In this document: in pieces, positions 1 to 8,600 of the stretch
How positions within the stretch are numbered: the stretch's first letter is position 1
How the letters are laid out: every line of letters begins with the position of its first letter
Assembly: GCA_016882585.1 (NCBI GenBank)
Contig: VGPP01000003.1
Coordinates: 1-30,784 of the forward strand
Direction of reading: 5' to 3'
Origin: Cyanobacteria bacterium M_surface_7_m2_037
GTDB taxonomy: Bacteria; Cyanobacteriota; Cyanobacteriia; PCC-6307; Cyanobiaceae
DNA: 30,784 nt
Made by a program: the position numbers and the translations under genes
The notes under the pieces: generated by a model
Seen by the model: only the letters and a program-made list of their open reading frames with translations
The model's database searches: none
Told to the model about the DNA's origin: nothing

Positions 1-455
1 TGGTGCTGGGGGCGCTGGTGACAGGCGTGCTGCTCCGCTACGGCACCAACGCCAGCCATCGCCAGGCCCTGGCCGACCGGCTGGATGGGCTGGGCAGCGG
101 CTTTCTGATTCCGCTGTTTTTCATCAACTCGGGCATGCGCCTCAATTTCACGGCGCTGGCCGAGCAGCCCCTCACCATCCTCTGGATCCCAGTGGTGGCG
201 CTGGCAATGCTGCTGGTGCGCGGCGCACCGATCTGGTGGCTGCAGCGCTTCAGCCTGCCGCCCCGGGCCCGGCTGGCCCTGGCCCTCGACTGCGGCACCC
301 AGCTGCCGCTGGTGGTGGCCATCGCCATGCTGGCCCTGCAGCGCGCCGTGCTCTCGGCCAGCCAGGCCACGGCACTGGTGGCGGGGGCAACGGTCACGGT
401 GATGCTGTTTCCAGCCCTGGCAGCGCGGCAGCTGCGCAGCAGCGAGCAGCCATGA
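1..455 (+). CDS. Cation:proton antiporter, C-terminal part (5' end outside window)
   Basis: The reading frame is already open at the left edge and stops at 453-455, so only about the last 150 residues are present. They are strongly hydrophobic, with several membrane segments. FLIPLFFINSGMRLN near residue 35 resembles the conserved 'PlFF..sG' segment of CPA2/KefB-type sodium or potassium/proton exchangers, and a later segment (LDCGTQLPLVVAIAM) fits the last transmembrane helices. The protein would sit in the cytoplasmic or thylakoid membrane and exchange a monovalent cation for protons. No C-terminal nucleotide-binding domain follows the membrane part. The ion specificity cannot be judged from this fragment. 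The first GTG in frame, at position 3, is unlikely to be the true start because the protein continues upstream. Confidence 0.75.
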   Translation, partial: VLGALVTGVLLRYGTNASHRQALADRLDGLGSGFLIPLFFINSGMRLNFTALAEQPLTILWIPVVALAMLLVRGAPIWWLQRFSLPPRARLALALDCGTQLPLVVAIAMLALQRAVLSASQATALVAGATVTVMLFPALAARQLRSSEQP

Positions 456-480
456 AAAAGCCCCTCCCGAAGGAGGGGCT
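455..480 (-). terminator. Rho-independent terminator of speD
   Basis: A perfect 9-bp stem (459-467 with 472-480) closes a CGAA loop. Read on the minus strand it is followed by a short T run (455-459). It lies 25 bases after the speD stop, so it most likely ends the recF-speD transcript. On the plus strand no T run follows the stem, so it serves the antiporter gene less well. Confidence 0.8.
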
Positions 481-504
481 GAACACACCAGGCCGGCGCT
501 GTGA

Positions 505-981
505 TCAGGCCGCGGCCAGGGCGGGTTCGCGCTCAGCGCCAGCCACGGAACCCGGGGTTTCGCGGCGGAAGCTCTTGAGCTTGTAGTTGCCGGCGTCGAG
601 CTCTTCGCTGAGCACGATGCAGGCCCGTTCGGGCATGGTGTGATCACCGCAGGTGAACACATCCACAGCCGCATAACCCGATTCGGGCCAGGTGTGGATC
701 GAAATATGGGATTCGGCCAGTAGAGCCAGCCCCGTCACACCCTGGGGATCGAACCGGTGGGTGATCAAGTTCAGGAGTGTGGCGCCAGCACGCTTCGCAG
801 CGGTGGTGATGGCGTTCCTGAGGAAAGCCTCGTCGTCGAGCTTGGCGGAATCGCAGTTGTACAGCTCGAGAATGCAGTGTTTACCCACCATCTCGGTGGC
901 ACTGGGTGCTTGGGGGCTTGCGGAGAAGGTCTCAGCTCCGGTCCATCCCGGGTTGGGGTGGAGGCAGGCCGCTTGGGTCAT
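505..981 (-). CDS. speD: S-adenosylmethionine decarboxylase proenzyme (prokaryotic type)
   Basis: Makes decarboxylated S-adenosylmethionine, the aminopropyl donor for spermidine synthesis. The motif ESHISIHTWPE carries the serine at which the proenzyme cuts itself to form the pyruvoyl cofactor (Ser91 counted from the chosen start). The catalytic His is five residues later and the Cys (FTCGD) 20 residues after the Ser, the spacing seen in the Thermotoga enzyme. The ATG at 979-981 is chosen because related picocyanobacterial proteins, as I recall them, carry a similar short N-terminal extension. A shorter start at 889-891 (MVGKHCILEL) would give the usual family length, and a TTG at 1000-1002 is also in frame. 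The gene follows recF closely and ends at a good terminator. Confidence 0.9.
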   Translation of the reverse strand: MTQAACLHPNPGWTGAETFSASPQAPSATEMVGKHCILELYNCDSAKLDDEAFLRNAITTAAKRAGATLLNLITHRFDPQGVTGLALLAESHISIHTWPESGYAAVDVFTCGDHTMPERACIVLSEELDAGNYKLKSFRRETPGSVAGAEREPALAAA

Positions 982-1008
982 CAGATCCAGGCAAAACAGC
1001 AAATCACC

Positions 1009-2118
1009 TTACTGGCTGGGCAACAGGCTGCCGGCCTCAACGGTCACCACCTGCGAACGCTGATGCCAGCCACCGCTGAAGGCCCCCAGGTGCGTGGCGC
1101 TCACCAGGCACTGATGCCCCTCGCCCACGGCCTCCAGCAACAGCTGCTGCCGGCCTGGATCGAGCTCGGCCAGCACGTCGTCGAGCAGCAGCAGCGGCGG
1201 CTCCCCCCAGAGCTGCTGCACCAGCTCCAGCTCCGCCAGCTTCAAGGCCAGCACCAGCGTGCGCTGCTGCCCCGCTGATCCGTAGCGGCGGGCCGGCTGC
1301 TCCCCCAGCTCCAGGGCCACCTCATCGCGATGGGGCCCCACGCTGCACTGGCCGAGCCGTAGCTCCTCCGGCCGCTGCTGCCGCAGCTGCTCCAGCAGGG
1401 CATCGCGCCAGGGCGCTTCCGCCTCCTCCCCTTCAAGCACGCTGCCGGGCACGTAGCGCAGCTGCAGCTGCTCGCGGCCGCCGCTGAGGCGCTCCTGCCA
1501 GGCCGCGGCTAGCGGTTCCAAGCGCCGCAGGGCCCTGAGGCGCCGGCGATGCAGGCGCGTGCCAATCAGGGCCATCTGCTGATCAAACGCCTCCAGCAGC
1601 TCCGGCTGCATGCCGGCCCCCAGGCCGCGCCGCAGCAACTGCGAGCGCTGGCGCAGCAGGCGCCCATAGCGGCTGAGCAGTTCGGCATACACGGGTTCGA
1701 GCTGCAGCACCACCCGATCGAGCCACTGGCGCCGCAAAGCGGGCTCCCCCCGCACCAGCTCCAGATCCAGGGCGCTGAACCCCACACACCGCAGCGGACC
1801 GATCAGCTCGTGCTGCCGCTCCAGCAGCTTGCCGTTGCGGCGGGCCTGGCGGCCGCCCTGGCGGCGCAGCTCCAGTTCGAGCTGATCGCCCCCCTCACAG
1901 GCGGCGCTGATCAACGCCTGGCGCTCCCCCTGGCGGATCAGATCTCGATCGCTGCTGCAGCGGTGCGAACGCAGGCTGCCGAGCAGCTCCACCGCTTCGA
2001 GCAGGTTGGATTTGCCCTCACCATTGCGGCCGATCACCAGCAACCGCGGCGCCTCAAAGGCGAGCTTCAGGCCGCTGTAGTTGCGGAACTGGCGCAGCTC
2101 CAGGCGATGCAGCCGAAT
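1009..2118 (-). CDS. recF: DNA replication and repair protein RecF, apparently with a non-canonical start
   Basis: RecF is an SMC-like ATPase that helps load RecA at single-stranded gaps with RecO and RecR. Visible motifs are Walker A (GRNGEGKSN), the ABC signature region (GSAGQQRTLVLALKLAELE) and Walker B (LLLLDDVLAELD). The family's N-terminal motif L..L.L..FRNY is present in frame upstream of the first ATG/GTG/TTG-type start (TTG at 2041-2043): it reads RLHRLELRQFRNY. It is preceded by ATT at 2116-2118, exactly where the family's start methionine belongs, and the frame closes with TAG at 2140-2142. With ATT as start the protein has 369 residues, normal for RecF. With the TTG start it would lose the first beta strands. 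So the start is ATT, a CTG nearby, or a base error. speD follows directly. Confidence 0.88.
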   Translation of the reverse strand: MRLHRLELRQFRNYSGLKLAFEAPRLLVIGRNGEGKSNLLEAVELLGSLRSHRCSSDRDLIRQGERQALISAACEGGDQLELELRRQGGRQARRNGKLLERQHELIGPLRCVGFSALDLELVRGEPALRRQWLDRVVLQLEPVYAELLSRYGRLLRQRSQLLRRGLGAGMQPELLEAFDQQMALIGTRLHRRRLRALRRLEPLAAAWQERLSGGREQLQLRYVPGSVLEGEEAEAPWRDALLEQLRQQRPEELRLGQCSVGPHRDEVALELGEQPARRYGSAGQQRTLVLALKLAELELVQQLWGEPPLLLLDDVLAELDPGRQQLLLEAVGEGHQCLVSATHLGAFSGGWHQRSQVVTVEAGSLLPSQ

Positions 2119-2173
2119 GGGTCTGGGGCGCTCTGACGGCTAAGGTAAGGCCAGTGAGGTGCTGCTCCCGCGA

Positions 2174-2247
2174 GGGCATGTAGCTCAGTTGGATAGAGCA
2201 TCAGATTCCGGTTCTGAGTGTCGGGGGTTCGAGTCCCTCCATGCTCG
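2174..2247 (+). tRNA. tRNA-Arg (anticodon CCG)
   Basis: A full cloverleaf of 74 bases can be drawn. The acceptor stem pairs 2174-2180 with 2240-2246, including one G-U pair, and the discriminator base is G. The anticodon stem TCAGA/TCTGA encloses the loop TTCCGGT, giving CCG. The T arm has the loop TTCGAGT. It reads the CGG arginine codon. CCA is not encoded. Confidence 0.95.
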
Positions 2248-2276
2248 TGAGATTCGGAGCGGCCCTCTCACCCTTC

Positions 2277-2300
2277 AGCCCTGCTTCGGCGGGGCTTTTT
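2277..2300 (+). terminator. Rho-independent terminator after tRNA-Arg
   Basis: An 8-bp stem (2277-2284 with 2289-2296, one T-G pair) has a TTCG tetraloop and runs into TTTTT. It lies 29 bases after the tRNA and on the same strand. Confidence 0.85.
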
Positions 2301-2329
2301 GATGCCTGGAAGACGGCCGCAGCTGCGGA

Positions 2330-2797
2330 TCAGAGGCTGAGGCCCATGGCCCGGATCCCGCCGGGATCCACCACAAATCCATGGCGCTTGAGCGCTTCCT
2401 GCGCCATCGGTGCTGCGGCCACCGAGATGCTGCAGCCCGGCAACTCCCGCCGCAGCCGGCTCAAGGCGGTGTGCACCAGCACGATCATCAAACGCTCCTG
2501 CTGGGGATCAGCCGGATGGGCGCTGAGATCCCAGAGATTGGCGTTGAGAGCCAGATCACTGGTCACGCGCACAAAGCCCACCAGCTGATCAGCCGAATTG
2601 CGCACACTCAGCTGCCAGCTGCTGCGCTCGAGGGCCGCTTCCAAGCGCGCCAGCGGGCGGCTGGGGTCGCCACACTCCACCAGAAGGGCGTTGAGCTCGT
2701 CGGCCAGGGGCGGCCGCTCGCTCTGGAGGCTGTAACCCTCCGGCAGCGCTGGCGGCTGCGGCTGCGAGCGGAAGGGAATCAGCAGGGAATCGAGCAC
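2330..2797 (-). CDS. GNAT-family N-acetyltransferase, putative
   Basis: A protein of 155 residues from a GTG start, 10 bases after the ppc stop, so probably in the same transcript. The pattern fits the small GNAT fold: a strand LVGFVRVTSD in the middle, a segment AHPADPQQERLMIVLVHTALSRL in the place of the acetyl-CoA-binding loop and helix, then a strand (CSISVAAAP) and a C-terminal segment AQEALKRHGFVVDPGGIRAMGL typical of GNAT ends. The classical Q/RxxGxG/A pyrophosphate loop is not clear, so catalytic activity is uncertain. The substrate is unknown. Confidence 0.7.
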   Translation of the reverse strand: MLDSLLIPFRSQPQPPALPEGYSLQSERPPLADELNALLVECGDPSRPLARLEAALERSSWQLSVRNSADQLVGFVRVTSDLALNANLWDLSAHPADPQQERLMIVLVHTALSRLRRELPGCSISVAAAPMAQEALKRHGFVVDPGGIRAMGLSL

Positions 2798-2806
2798 CGC
2801 GCCGCC

Positions 2807-5800
2807 TCAGCCGGTGTTGCGCATGCCAGCGGCGATGCCATTGATGGTGAGCAGGGCACCGCGCAGCAGCTCACTGCGGCTGTAGGTGCGGCCGTCGTCG
2901 CTGGCGGCGGCTTCGCTCATGGGGGGCTGACGGTTCTGATCGCGTAGGCGCCGCAGCAACGCCACCTGCAGGTAGCCCAGGGGAATGATCGTGCGGTTGC
3001 GCAACTCCACCGAGAGCTGCAGCGCCGGGTCACCATCCAGCAACCGCTGATGACCGGTGATCGCCAGCACCAGATCGCGGGTGAGCACGAATTCCTTGGC
3101 GATCACATCAAAGATCTGCTCAAACGCCTCGCGCAGCTCCGGGCGCCCGAGCGAGCGCACGTAGTGATGGGCCAGATCCAGATCCACCTTCGAGAGGGTC
3201 ATCTCCACCTTGGAGATCAGCATGCGGAAGAAGGGCCAGCGCTGATACAGCTGCTGGAACAGCTCCAGCTGGCCGGGGTCGCTGTCGAGCTCCTCCTGCA
3301 GCGCTGCGCCCACGCCAAACCAGCTGGGCAGCAGGAAACGGCTCTGGGTCCAACCGAACACCCAGGGGATGGCGCGCAGGCTGGAGAGATCCTTGGCACC
3401 GCTCTTGCGGCGGGCCGGCCGGCTGGAGATCTGGAGCTTGCTGATCTCCTCAATCGGCGTCACCTGCTGGAAGAAGGCCACCAGATCCGGGTTGTCGTGC
3501 ACCAGGGCGCGGTAGTGGCTACGGGAGGAGGCCGCCAGCCGCGCCATCAGCTCATTCCAATCGGGGGTGTCATCCACATGGCTGGTGATCAGGCTGTTCT
3601 GGATCACCGCCGTCGACACGGTTTCCAAGTTGTAGAGCGCCAGCTCCGGCAGGGAGTATTTGGAGGCGAGCACTTCGCCCTGCTCGGTGATCTTGATGCG
3701 ACCGTTGAGGGTGCCGCTGGGCTGAGCCAGGATCGCCTGATAGGCGGGGCCGCCGCCGCGCCCCACGGAGCCGCCGCGGCCGTGGAAGATGCGCAGCGCC
3801 ACGCTGTGGCGGGTGGCCAGCTGCTGCAGCGCAATCTGCGCCTGGTGAATCTCCCAGTTGCTGGAGAGGAAACCCGAATCCTTGTTGCTGTCGGAGTAGC
3901 CGAGCATCAGCTCCTGCAGCGGCTTGCCGGTGGGGCTGGTGCTGGCGATCAGCTGCCGGTAGAAGGGCTCGCTGAACAGGCGCTCCATCACCGCCGGAGC
4001 GGCTTTGAGGTCTTCCACCGTTTCAAACAGCGGCACCACCAGCAGATCGGAGCGCTGGGCCATCGGATCCACCAGGCCGGCCTCCTTGGCCAGCAGCAGC
4101 ACCTCCAGCAGATCCGACACCGTGTGACTCATCGAGATCACATAGGTGCGGCAGATGCGGCTGCCGAATTCCTGCTGGAGGCGATGCACCACCCGCAGCA
4201 CATCGAAGGTTTCAGCGGTGGCGGCACTCCACTGCACCGCCGGCGGGATCAGGGGCCGGCGGGTTTGCAGCTCGGTGAGGAGCCACTCCACCCGCTGCGC
4301 CTCCTCCATCTCGCCGTAGGGCACCGGCAACTGCAGGTAGCGGCTCAGCTCATCGAGAGCATCGCTATGGCGGGTGCTCTCCTGGCGGATATCAAGGCTG
4401 GCCAGGCAGAAGGCAAAGGTGTGCACCTGGGCGATCAGGTTCTCCAGGGGCTCGCAGCTCAGGCCGGTGCCCTGCAGGCTGTCGTTGATCAGCTCCAGGT
4501 CGGTGCGGAATTCCGTCACCGTGGCGTAGTGCAGCTCTGGGGCTGGGGCCGCAGCCAGCACACCCTGGCCGAATTCCGGCAGCGGCGGCCGGGTTTCGCC
4601 CGGTGCTTCCCAGCCGGCGCTGGCCAGCTGCTGGTTGCGTTGATGGGTGAGCCGCAGGCGCTCGAGCACGTAGCTGAGCTTGAGCCGGTAGGGCTCGAGC
4701 CGGTAGCGGGCGGCGCGCTCCTCGTAAATCTCGGGGAAGCGCAGCCGGTCCATCTCCAGGGATTCGAGCAGCGGCGCACTCACCTGGCTCCACTGCATCG
4801 AGATGCTGAGCTGATCGCGCAGATCTCCCACCGCCGCCACATAGCGCTCGAGCATCAACTGGCGCTGATAGCAAGCAGTTCGCCAAGTGATGTCCGGGGT
4901 GACCGAGGGGTTGCCATCGCGATCGGACCCCACCCAGGAGCCGAAGGTGCAGAAGGCATCGCTGGGGGGCAGCACATCCGGGTAGGTGGCCGTGAGGGCC
5001 TTGCGGATGCGCTGGCGCAGCTGCGGCATCGCGCCGAAGAGCACCTGCTGGAAGTAGTGGAGGGCGTAATCCACCTCATCCAGCACCGAAGGCTTGAACT
5101 GGTGCAGCTCATCGGTGCGCCACCACAGCCGGATTTCCTCCTCGAGCTGCAGGCGCAGGTTCTGGTGGTCGTTGAGGTTGGAGGGCTGGCTCTGCTGCAG
5201 CTGCTGGATCAGGGCCGCCACCCGCCGCTGCTTATGGCGCACGGTGTGGCGCACGATCTCAGTGGGGTGAGCCGTGAACACCAGGCGGATGTCGAGCTCC
5301 GTGAGCAGCTGCTCGATCTGAGCGGGCGGTACCCCAAGGGCCCGCAGGCGGGTGAACAGCTCGCGGAAGGTGGCCGGTTCGGTTTGGCTGGCCAGGGGCG
5401 GCACGAAGGGATCATTGAGATCCTCCGGGTGATGGGCCCTGAGGCTGGCGAGATAGCTGTCTTCCTCGATGTGCTGCTCGAGGATGTTGACCAGCTGGAA
5501 ATAGAGCGAAAAGGCGCGGGCCGCGGCGATGGCCTCCGCCAGATCCATCTCGCGGATCACCTGAATGATTTCGGCCGTGGAGGCCTCCGTGGCTTCCGCG
5601 GACGCGACATCGCCGGGCAGACCATCCACCGCGCAGCTGATCTCCTTCATCCGCAGCAGCCGCTCCGCCTGCTGCGGCGGACATTCACTGCGCAGCACCG
5701 TCTGCCAGAGGTCTTCCACCAGCTCGAGCCGCTCATCGAGCAGACGCGTCACCCGGGGCTCAACCGCGACAGCAGAGGCTTCGTTGGCGGCGAGGGTGAG

Positions 5801-5842
5801 CCCCATGGACGTGTGCGAGGCAAAGAGCTTGGCCATGATCAT
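2807..5842 (-). CDS. ppc: Phosphoenolpyruvate carboxylase
   Basis: Carboxylates phosphoenolpyruvate to oxaloacetate, the anaplerotic reaction that feeds the TCA branch and aspartate-family amino acids in cyanobacteria. It has 1011 residues, normal for cyanobacterial PPC. Motifs are in the expected order: FTAHPTE with the catalytic histidine near residue 192, GYSDSNKDSGFL near 650, HGRGGSVGRGGGP near 687, WTQSRFLLPSWFG further on, and the family's final TINGIAAGMRNTG at the C-terminus. The ATG at 5840-5842 overlaps the gshA stop as ATGA, which supports this start. A second ATG lies two codons on. The frame stays open further upstream but that part lies inside gshA. Confidence 0.98.
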   Translation of the reverse strand: MIMAKLFASHTSMGLTLAANEASAVAVEPRVTRLLDERLELVEDLWQTVLRSECPPQQAERLLRMKEISCAVDGLPGDVASAEATEASTAEIIQVIREMDLAEAIAAARAFSLYFQLVNILEQHIEEDSYLASLRAHHPEDLNDPFVPPLASQTEPATFRELFTRLRALGVPPAQIEQLLTELDIRLVFTAHPTEIVRHTVRHKQRRVAALIQQLQQSQPSNLNDHQNLRLQLEEEIRLWWRTDELHQFKPSVLDEVDYALHYFQQVLFGAMPQLRQRIRKALTATYPDVLPPSDAFCTFGSWVGSDRDGNPSVTPDITWRTACYQRQLMLERYVAAVGDLRDQLSISMQWSQVSAPLLESLEMDRLRFPEIYEERAARYRLEPYRLKLSYVLERLRLTHQRNQQLASAGWEAPGETRPPLPEFGQGVLAAAPAPELHYATVTEFRTDLELINDSLQGTGLSCEPLENLIAQVHTFAFCLASLDIRQESTRHSDALDELSRYLQLPVPYGEMEEAQRVEWLLTELQTRRPLIPPAVQWSAATAETFDVLRVVHRLQQEFGSRICRTYVISMSHTVSDLLEVLLLAKEAGLVDPMAQRSDLLVVPLFETVEDLKAAPAVMERLFSEPFYRQLIASTSPTGKPLQELMLGYSDSNKDSGFLSSNWEIHQAQIALQQLATRHSVALRIFHGRGGSVGRGGGPAYQAILAQPSGTLNGRIKITEQGEVLASKYSLPELALYNLETVSTAVIQNSLITSHVDDTPDWNELMARLAASSRSHYRALVHDNPDLVAFFQQVTPIEEISKLQISSRPARRKSGAKDLSSLRAIPWVFGWTQSRFLLPSWFGVGAALQEELDSDPGQLELFQQLYQRWPFFRMLISKVEMTLSKVDLDLAHHYVRSLGRPELREAFEQIFDVIAKEFVLTRDLVLAITGHQRLLDGDPALQLSVELRNRTIIPLGYLQVALLRRLRDQNRQPPMSEAAASDDGRTYSRSELLRGALLTINGIAAGMRNTG

Positions 5843-6996
5843 CCCAAAGCGGCTGCGCCGTCTGTCGCAAGCAAGGCCGTGAGCTCGCTTTCGCGCTGAG
5901 CCATCGCCGCCGCGCCAGCCGCGATCAAGGGGGCCACGGCTGCACCGGCGGCATGGGCTGAGATCCATTGCTGCGCATGGTTGCCCTGCTCCAGCACCGC
6001 GTGCAGGGGTGCCAGCCAGCGCTCCAGCTCCAGCTGCTGGGCCAGAGGGGCCAGCGCCTCGAGCTCCGCCTGCAGCCACTGGCGAGCGGGCAGTGGCTCG
6101 CCGCTGCGCCAGTGCCGCAGCTCTGCCTCCAGGCTGCAGCGAGCTGCGGCCCGGTCGTTGGCATCCGCGAGCTCCGCCAGCTGCTCCAGGCTGAGGGCAC
6201 TGGCGTGCAAAGGGTCGTGGGCCTTTGGATCACGCAGCAATTGCTGAATGCGGAGCTCGGCGAAGGCCGTGACCGCCAGCAGCAACAGCGGATCAGCGAT
6301 CAGATCGCAGATGCGGATCTCGAGCCGGTTGAGATCGTGAGGCCGGTTGTCGCCGTTGGGCCGAACAGACGTCCACAGGTGGCGCACGTTTTGCATCGTG
6401 CCCAGCTGCAGCTGCTCCTCCACCCAGCGCACGTAGTGCTGGTGGTTCTCAAACAGCGGCACCTGCTCCGGTGTGATCGGGAACTGCAACCAGCGCTGGG
6501 AATGGGCACCGGTGGCCGCGCCATCGAGAAACGGTGAACTGGCGCTGAGGGCCAGCAGCAGCGCCGCTTCACAGCGCACCAGGCGGCAGGCCGCAAACAG
6601 GGCCTCCATGTCGGTGAGGCCCAGGTTGATGTGCACGCTGGCCGTCACCACCCGGGTGCCGTAGGTGGCCTCGATGTAGGCGTGATACGGGTTGGCGGGA
6701 TCGGAGCGCTCGAAGCGATGGCTGTCGCCGGTGCTCAGGGTGCTGCCGGGCAGCAGGGTGAGCTCCCGATCCGCCAGCCAGTGGCGCAGGCGCTGGCGCG
6801 GCTCCACCAGCAGCTGCAGCTGCTCGGCGTAGCTGGCCGCTGGTGGGGTGGTGTATTCAAGGTTGCGGCAATCGGGCTCGGTCACGAAACCCTCGAGGGC
6901 GGCTGCGGCTTCAGCCGAGCAACCCACCACGGTGCCGTCGGCGCGGCCGGTGTAGAGCTCCACTTCGAAGCCCTTGAGCAAAAGCGGTTGGCTCAT
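5839..6996 (-). CDS. gshA: Glutamate--cysteine ligase, cyanobacterial type
   Basis: Joins glutamate and cysteine, the first step of glutathione synthesis. The 385-residue protein belongs to the GCS2-like group described for cyanobacteria. Typical stretches are GFEVELYTG near the N-terminus (glutamate-binding side), EYTTPP, TASVHINLGL, and NRLEIRICD, all rich in acidic and His residues that would bind Mg-ATP and substrate. The ATG at 6994-6996 forms an ATGA overlap with the trpE stop, and the gene's own TGA overlaps the ppc ATG, so translation of the three genes is probably coupled. A GTG three codons upstream is the alternative start. Confidence 0.92.
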   Translation of the reverse strand: MSQPLLLKGFEVELYTGRADGTVVGCSAEAAAALEGFVTEPDCRNLEYTTPPAASYAEQLQLLVEPRQRLRHWLADRELTLLPGSTLSTGDSHRFERSDPANPYHAYIEATYGTRVVTASVHINLGLTDMEALFAACRLVRCEAALLLALSASSPFLDGAATGAHSQRWLQFPITPEQVPLFENHQHYVRWVEEQLQLGTMQNVRHLWTSVRPNGDNRPHDLNRLEIRICDLIADPLLLLAVTAFAELRIQQLLRDPKAHDPLHASALSLEQLAELADANDRAAARCSLEAELRHWRSGEPLPARQWLQAELEALAPLAQQLELERWLAPLHAVLEQGNHAQQWISAHAAGAAVAPLIAAGAAAMAQRESELTALLATDGAAALG

Positions 6997-8513
6997 GCCA
7001 GGCACGCCAGAGCCTTGAGCATGCCTCGGGCCTTGTTGAGGGTTTCCTGGAACTCAGACGCCGGCACGGAATCCGCCACCAGGCCAGCGCCGGCCTGCAC
7101 CTGAACCCGCCAGCCGCCATCGGCATCCGGCAGCACCACCATCGTGCGGATCGTGATGGCGGTGTTGAGGGCACCACCGAGATCCATGGCGCCATACACA
7201 CCGGAATAGGGCCCGCGCGCATCGGGCTCCAGGGCATGGATCAGCTGCATGGCACGGATCTTGGGCGCACCGCTCACGGTGCCGGCCGGGAAGGAGGCCA
7301 TCAGCAGATCCCACACATCACGCGCCGGATCGAGCAGGCCCTCCACCTCACTCACGATGTGCATCACGTGGGAGTAGCGCTCGATCACCATCAGCTCGCT
7401 CACGCTCACGCTGCCGGGCTGGCACACACGGCCCAGATCGTTGCGGCCCAGGTCCACCAGCATCACGTGCTCGGCCCGCTCCTTCGGATCGGCCAGCAGA
7501 TCGGCCTCGAGCGCCTGATCCTCCGCCTCATCGGCGCCGCGGGGGCGGGTGCCGGCAATGGGACGCAGCGAGGCCTTCACCCGGCCACTGCCATCGGCCA
7601 TTGGCTCGGCCTTCACCATCACCTCCGGGCTGGAGCCAATCAGATGCCAGCCGCCGAAGTTGAAGAACGCCATATAAGGCGAAGGGTTCACCATCCGCAG
7701 GCTGCGGTACAGCTCAAAGGGCTCGCGCTGCACCTGCGTTTCCAGGCGCTGGCTGATCACCAGCTGGAACACATCGCCCGCCGCGATGTGTTCCTTGGCG
7801 GTGAGCACGGCCGCTTCGAAATCCTCGCGGCTGCGGTTGCTGCGGGTGGGCAGTTCGGCGGTGGGCGATTCGCGCCAATCGAGGGGCGTGAGATCCGGCG
7901 GCAACGGGGCGTGCATGCGCCGCTCCAGCCGATCGAGGCGCTCGATCGCGGCGTCGTAGGCGGCAGCAGGATCCGCGCCAGCCGTGCAATCGGCGTAGGC
8001 CACCGCCGTGATCTGCCGTTTCACCTGATCGAACACCAGCAGGCTGTCGGCCAGCATCCAGCAGCCATCCGGCGGGCCATCTGCGGCGGTGGGATGCACC
8101 GGCACGCTCGGCTCAATCCAACGGATCAGCTCGTAGCCCCAGAAGCCAAACAGCTGCCCCACCGGCGGCAGCCCATGAATGGAGGAGGGGGTGTAGGGCT
8201 TGAGCGCATCGCGCAGCAGATCAAAGGGATTGCCGTTGTGCTGGCTCTGGCGTCCATCGCGCCAGCACTGCTGCGCCTGATCACCACGCACCGTGAGCGT
8301 CCACAGCGGATCGCTCACCACAAAGCTCCAACGGCCGATGCGCTCACCGCCCTCCACGCTCTCCAGTAGCACGCCGTGCTCACTGCCGGCCCCCACCTTG
8401 AGCCAGGTGGTGAGCGGTGTTTCCAGATCCGCCGGCCAGGTGCGCCAGATCGGGATGAAGCTGCTGCCCGCCTCAGCCTGGGCCAGAACAGTGGCGCGGT
8501 CGGGAGAAGGCAT
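6993..8513 (-). CDS. trpE: Anthranilate synthase component I
   Basis: Converts chorismate to anthranilate, the first step of tryptophan synthesis, using ammonia supplied by a glutaminase partner (TrpG) that is not in this window. The protein has 506 residues. GVLLESVEGGERIGRWSF around residues 48-65 contains the LLES element that binds feedback-inhibiting tryptophan, which favours TrpE over PabB. The chorismate-binding domain shows GTRPRGADEAED, DLGRNDLGRV, PAGTVSGAPK and QAGAGLVADS. The ATG at 8511-8513 is chosen because the frame upstream lies in the psaD terminator and in psaD itself. It is first in an overlapping trpE-gshA-ppc chain. Confidence 0.95.
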   Translation of the reverse strand: MPSPDRATVLAQAEAGSSFIPIWRTWPADLETPLTTWLKVGAGSEHGVLLESVEGGERIGRWSFVVSDPLWTLTVRGDQAQQCWRDGRQSQHNGNPFDLLRDALKPYTPSSIHGLPPVGQLFGFWGYELIRWIEPSVPVHPTAADGPPDGCWMLADSLLVFDQVKRQITAVAYADCTAGADPAAAYDAAIERLDRLERRMHAPLPPDLTPLDWRESPTAELPTRSNRSREDFEAAVLTAKEHIAAGDVFQLVISQRLETQVQREPFELYRSLRMVNPSPYMAFFNFGGWHLIGSSPEVMVKAEPMADGSGRVKASLRPIAGTRPRGADEAEDQALEADLLADPKERAEHVMLVDLGRNDLGRVCQPGSVSVSELMVIERYSHVMHIVSEVEGLLDPARDVWDLLMASFPAGTVSGAPKIRAMQLIHALEPDARGPYSGVYGAMDLGGALNTAITIRTMVVLPDADGGWRVQVQAGAGLVADSVPASEFQETLNKARGMLKALACLA

Positions 8514-8529
8514 CACGGGGCGTGCAGGC

Positions 8530-8554
8530 AAAAAAAACGGGGCGCCTGGCCCCG
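8530..8554 (-). terminator. Rho-independent terminator between psaD and trpE
   Basis: On the minus strand a GC-rich 6-bp stem (8538-8543 with 8549-8554) has a 5-base loop and is followed by eight T (8530-8537). It ends 17 bases before the trpE start. It should end most psaD transcripts. A TATAAA box on the same strand (8557-8562) would start transcription inside the stem and so escape this terminator. Confidence 0.8.
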
Positions 8555-8571
8555 CCTTTATAGAGGTTGAT

Positions 8572-8600
8572 CGCCCCACCGCTGGTAGCGGGATGGGGCG
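8572..8600 (-). other. Long imperfect hairpin downstream of psaD
   Basis: A 7-bp outer stem (8572-8578 with 8594-8600) and a 5-bp inner stem (8579-8583 with 8587-8591) are separated by a 2-base bulge. It lies 8 bases after the psaD stop and before the terminator. It may protect the 3' end of the abundant psaD mRNA or take part in a switch with the terminator. Confidence 0.5.

Noticed and set aside
3050..5899. A 949-codon open frame opposite ppc
   Set aside because: It is a GC-rich shadow of a highly conserved enzyme gene, with no domain and an odd composition rich in His, Gln, Leu and Ala.
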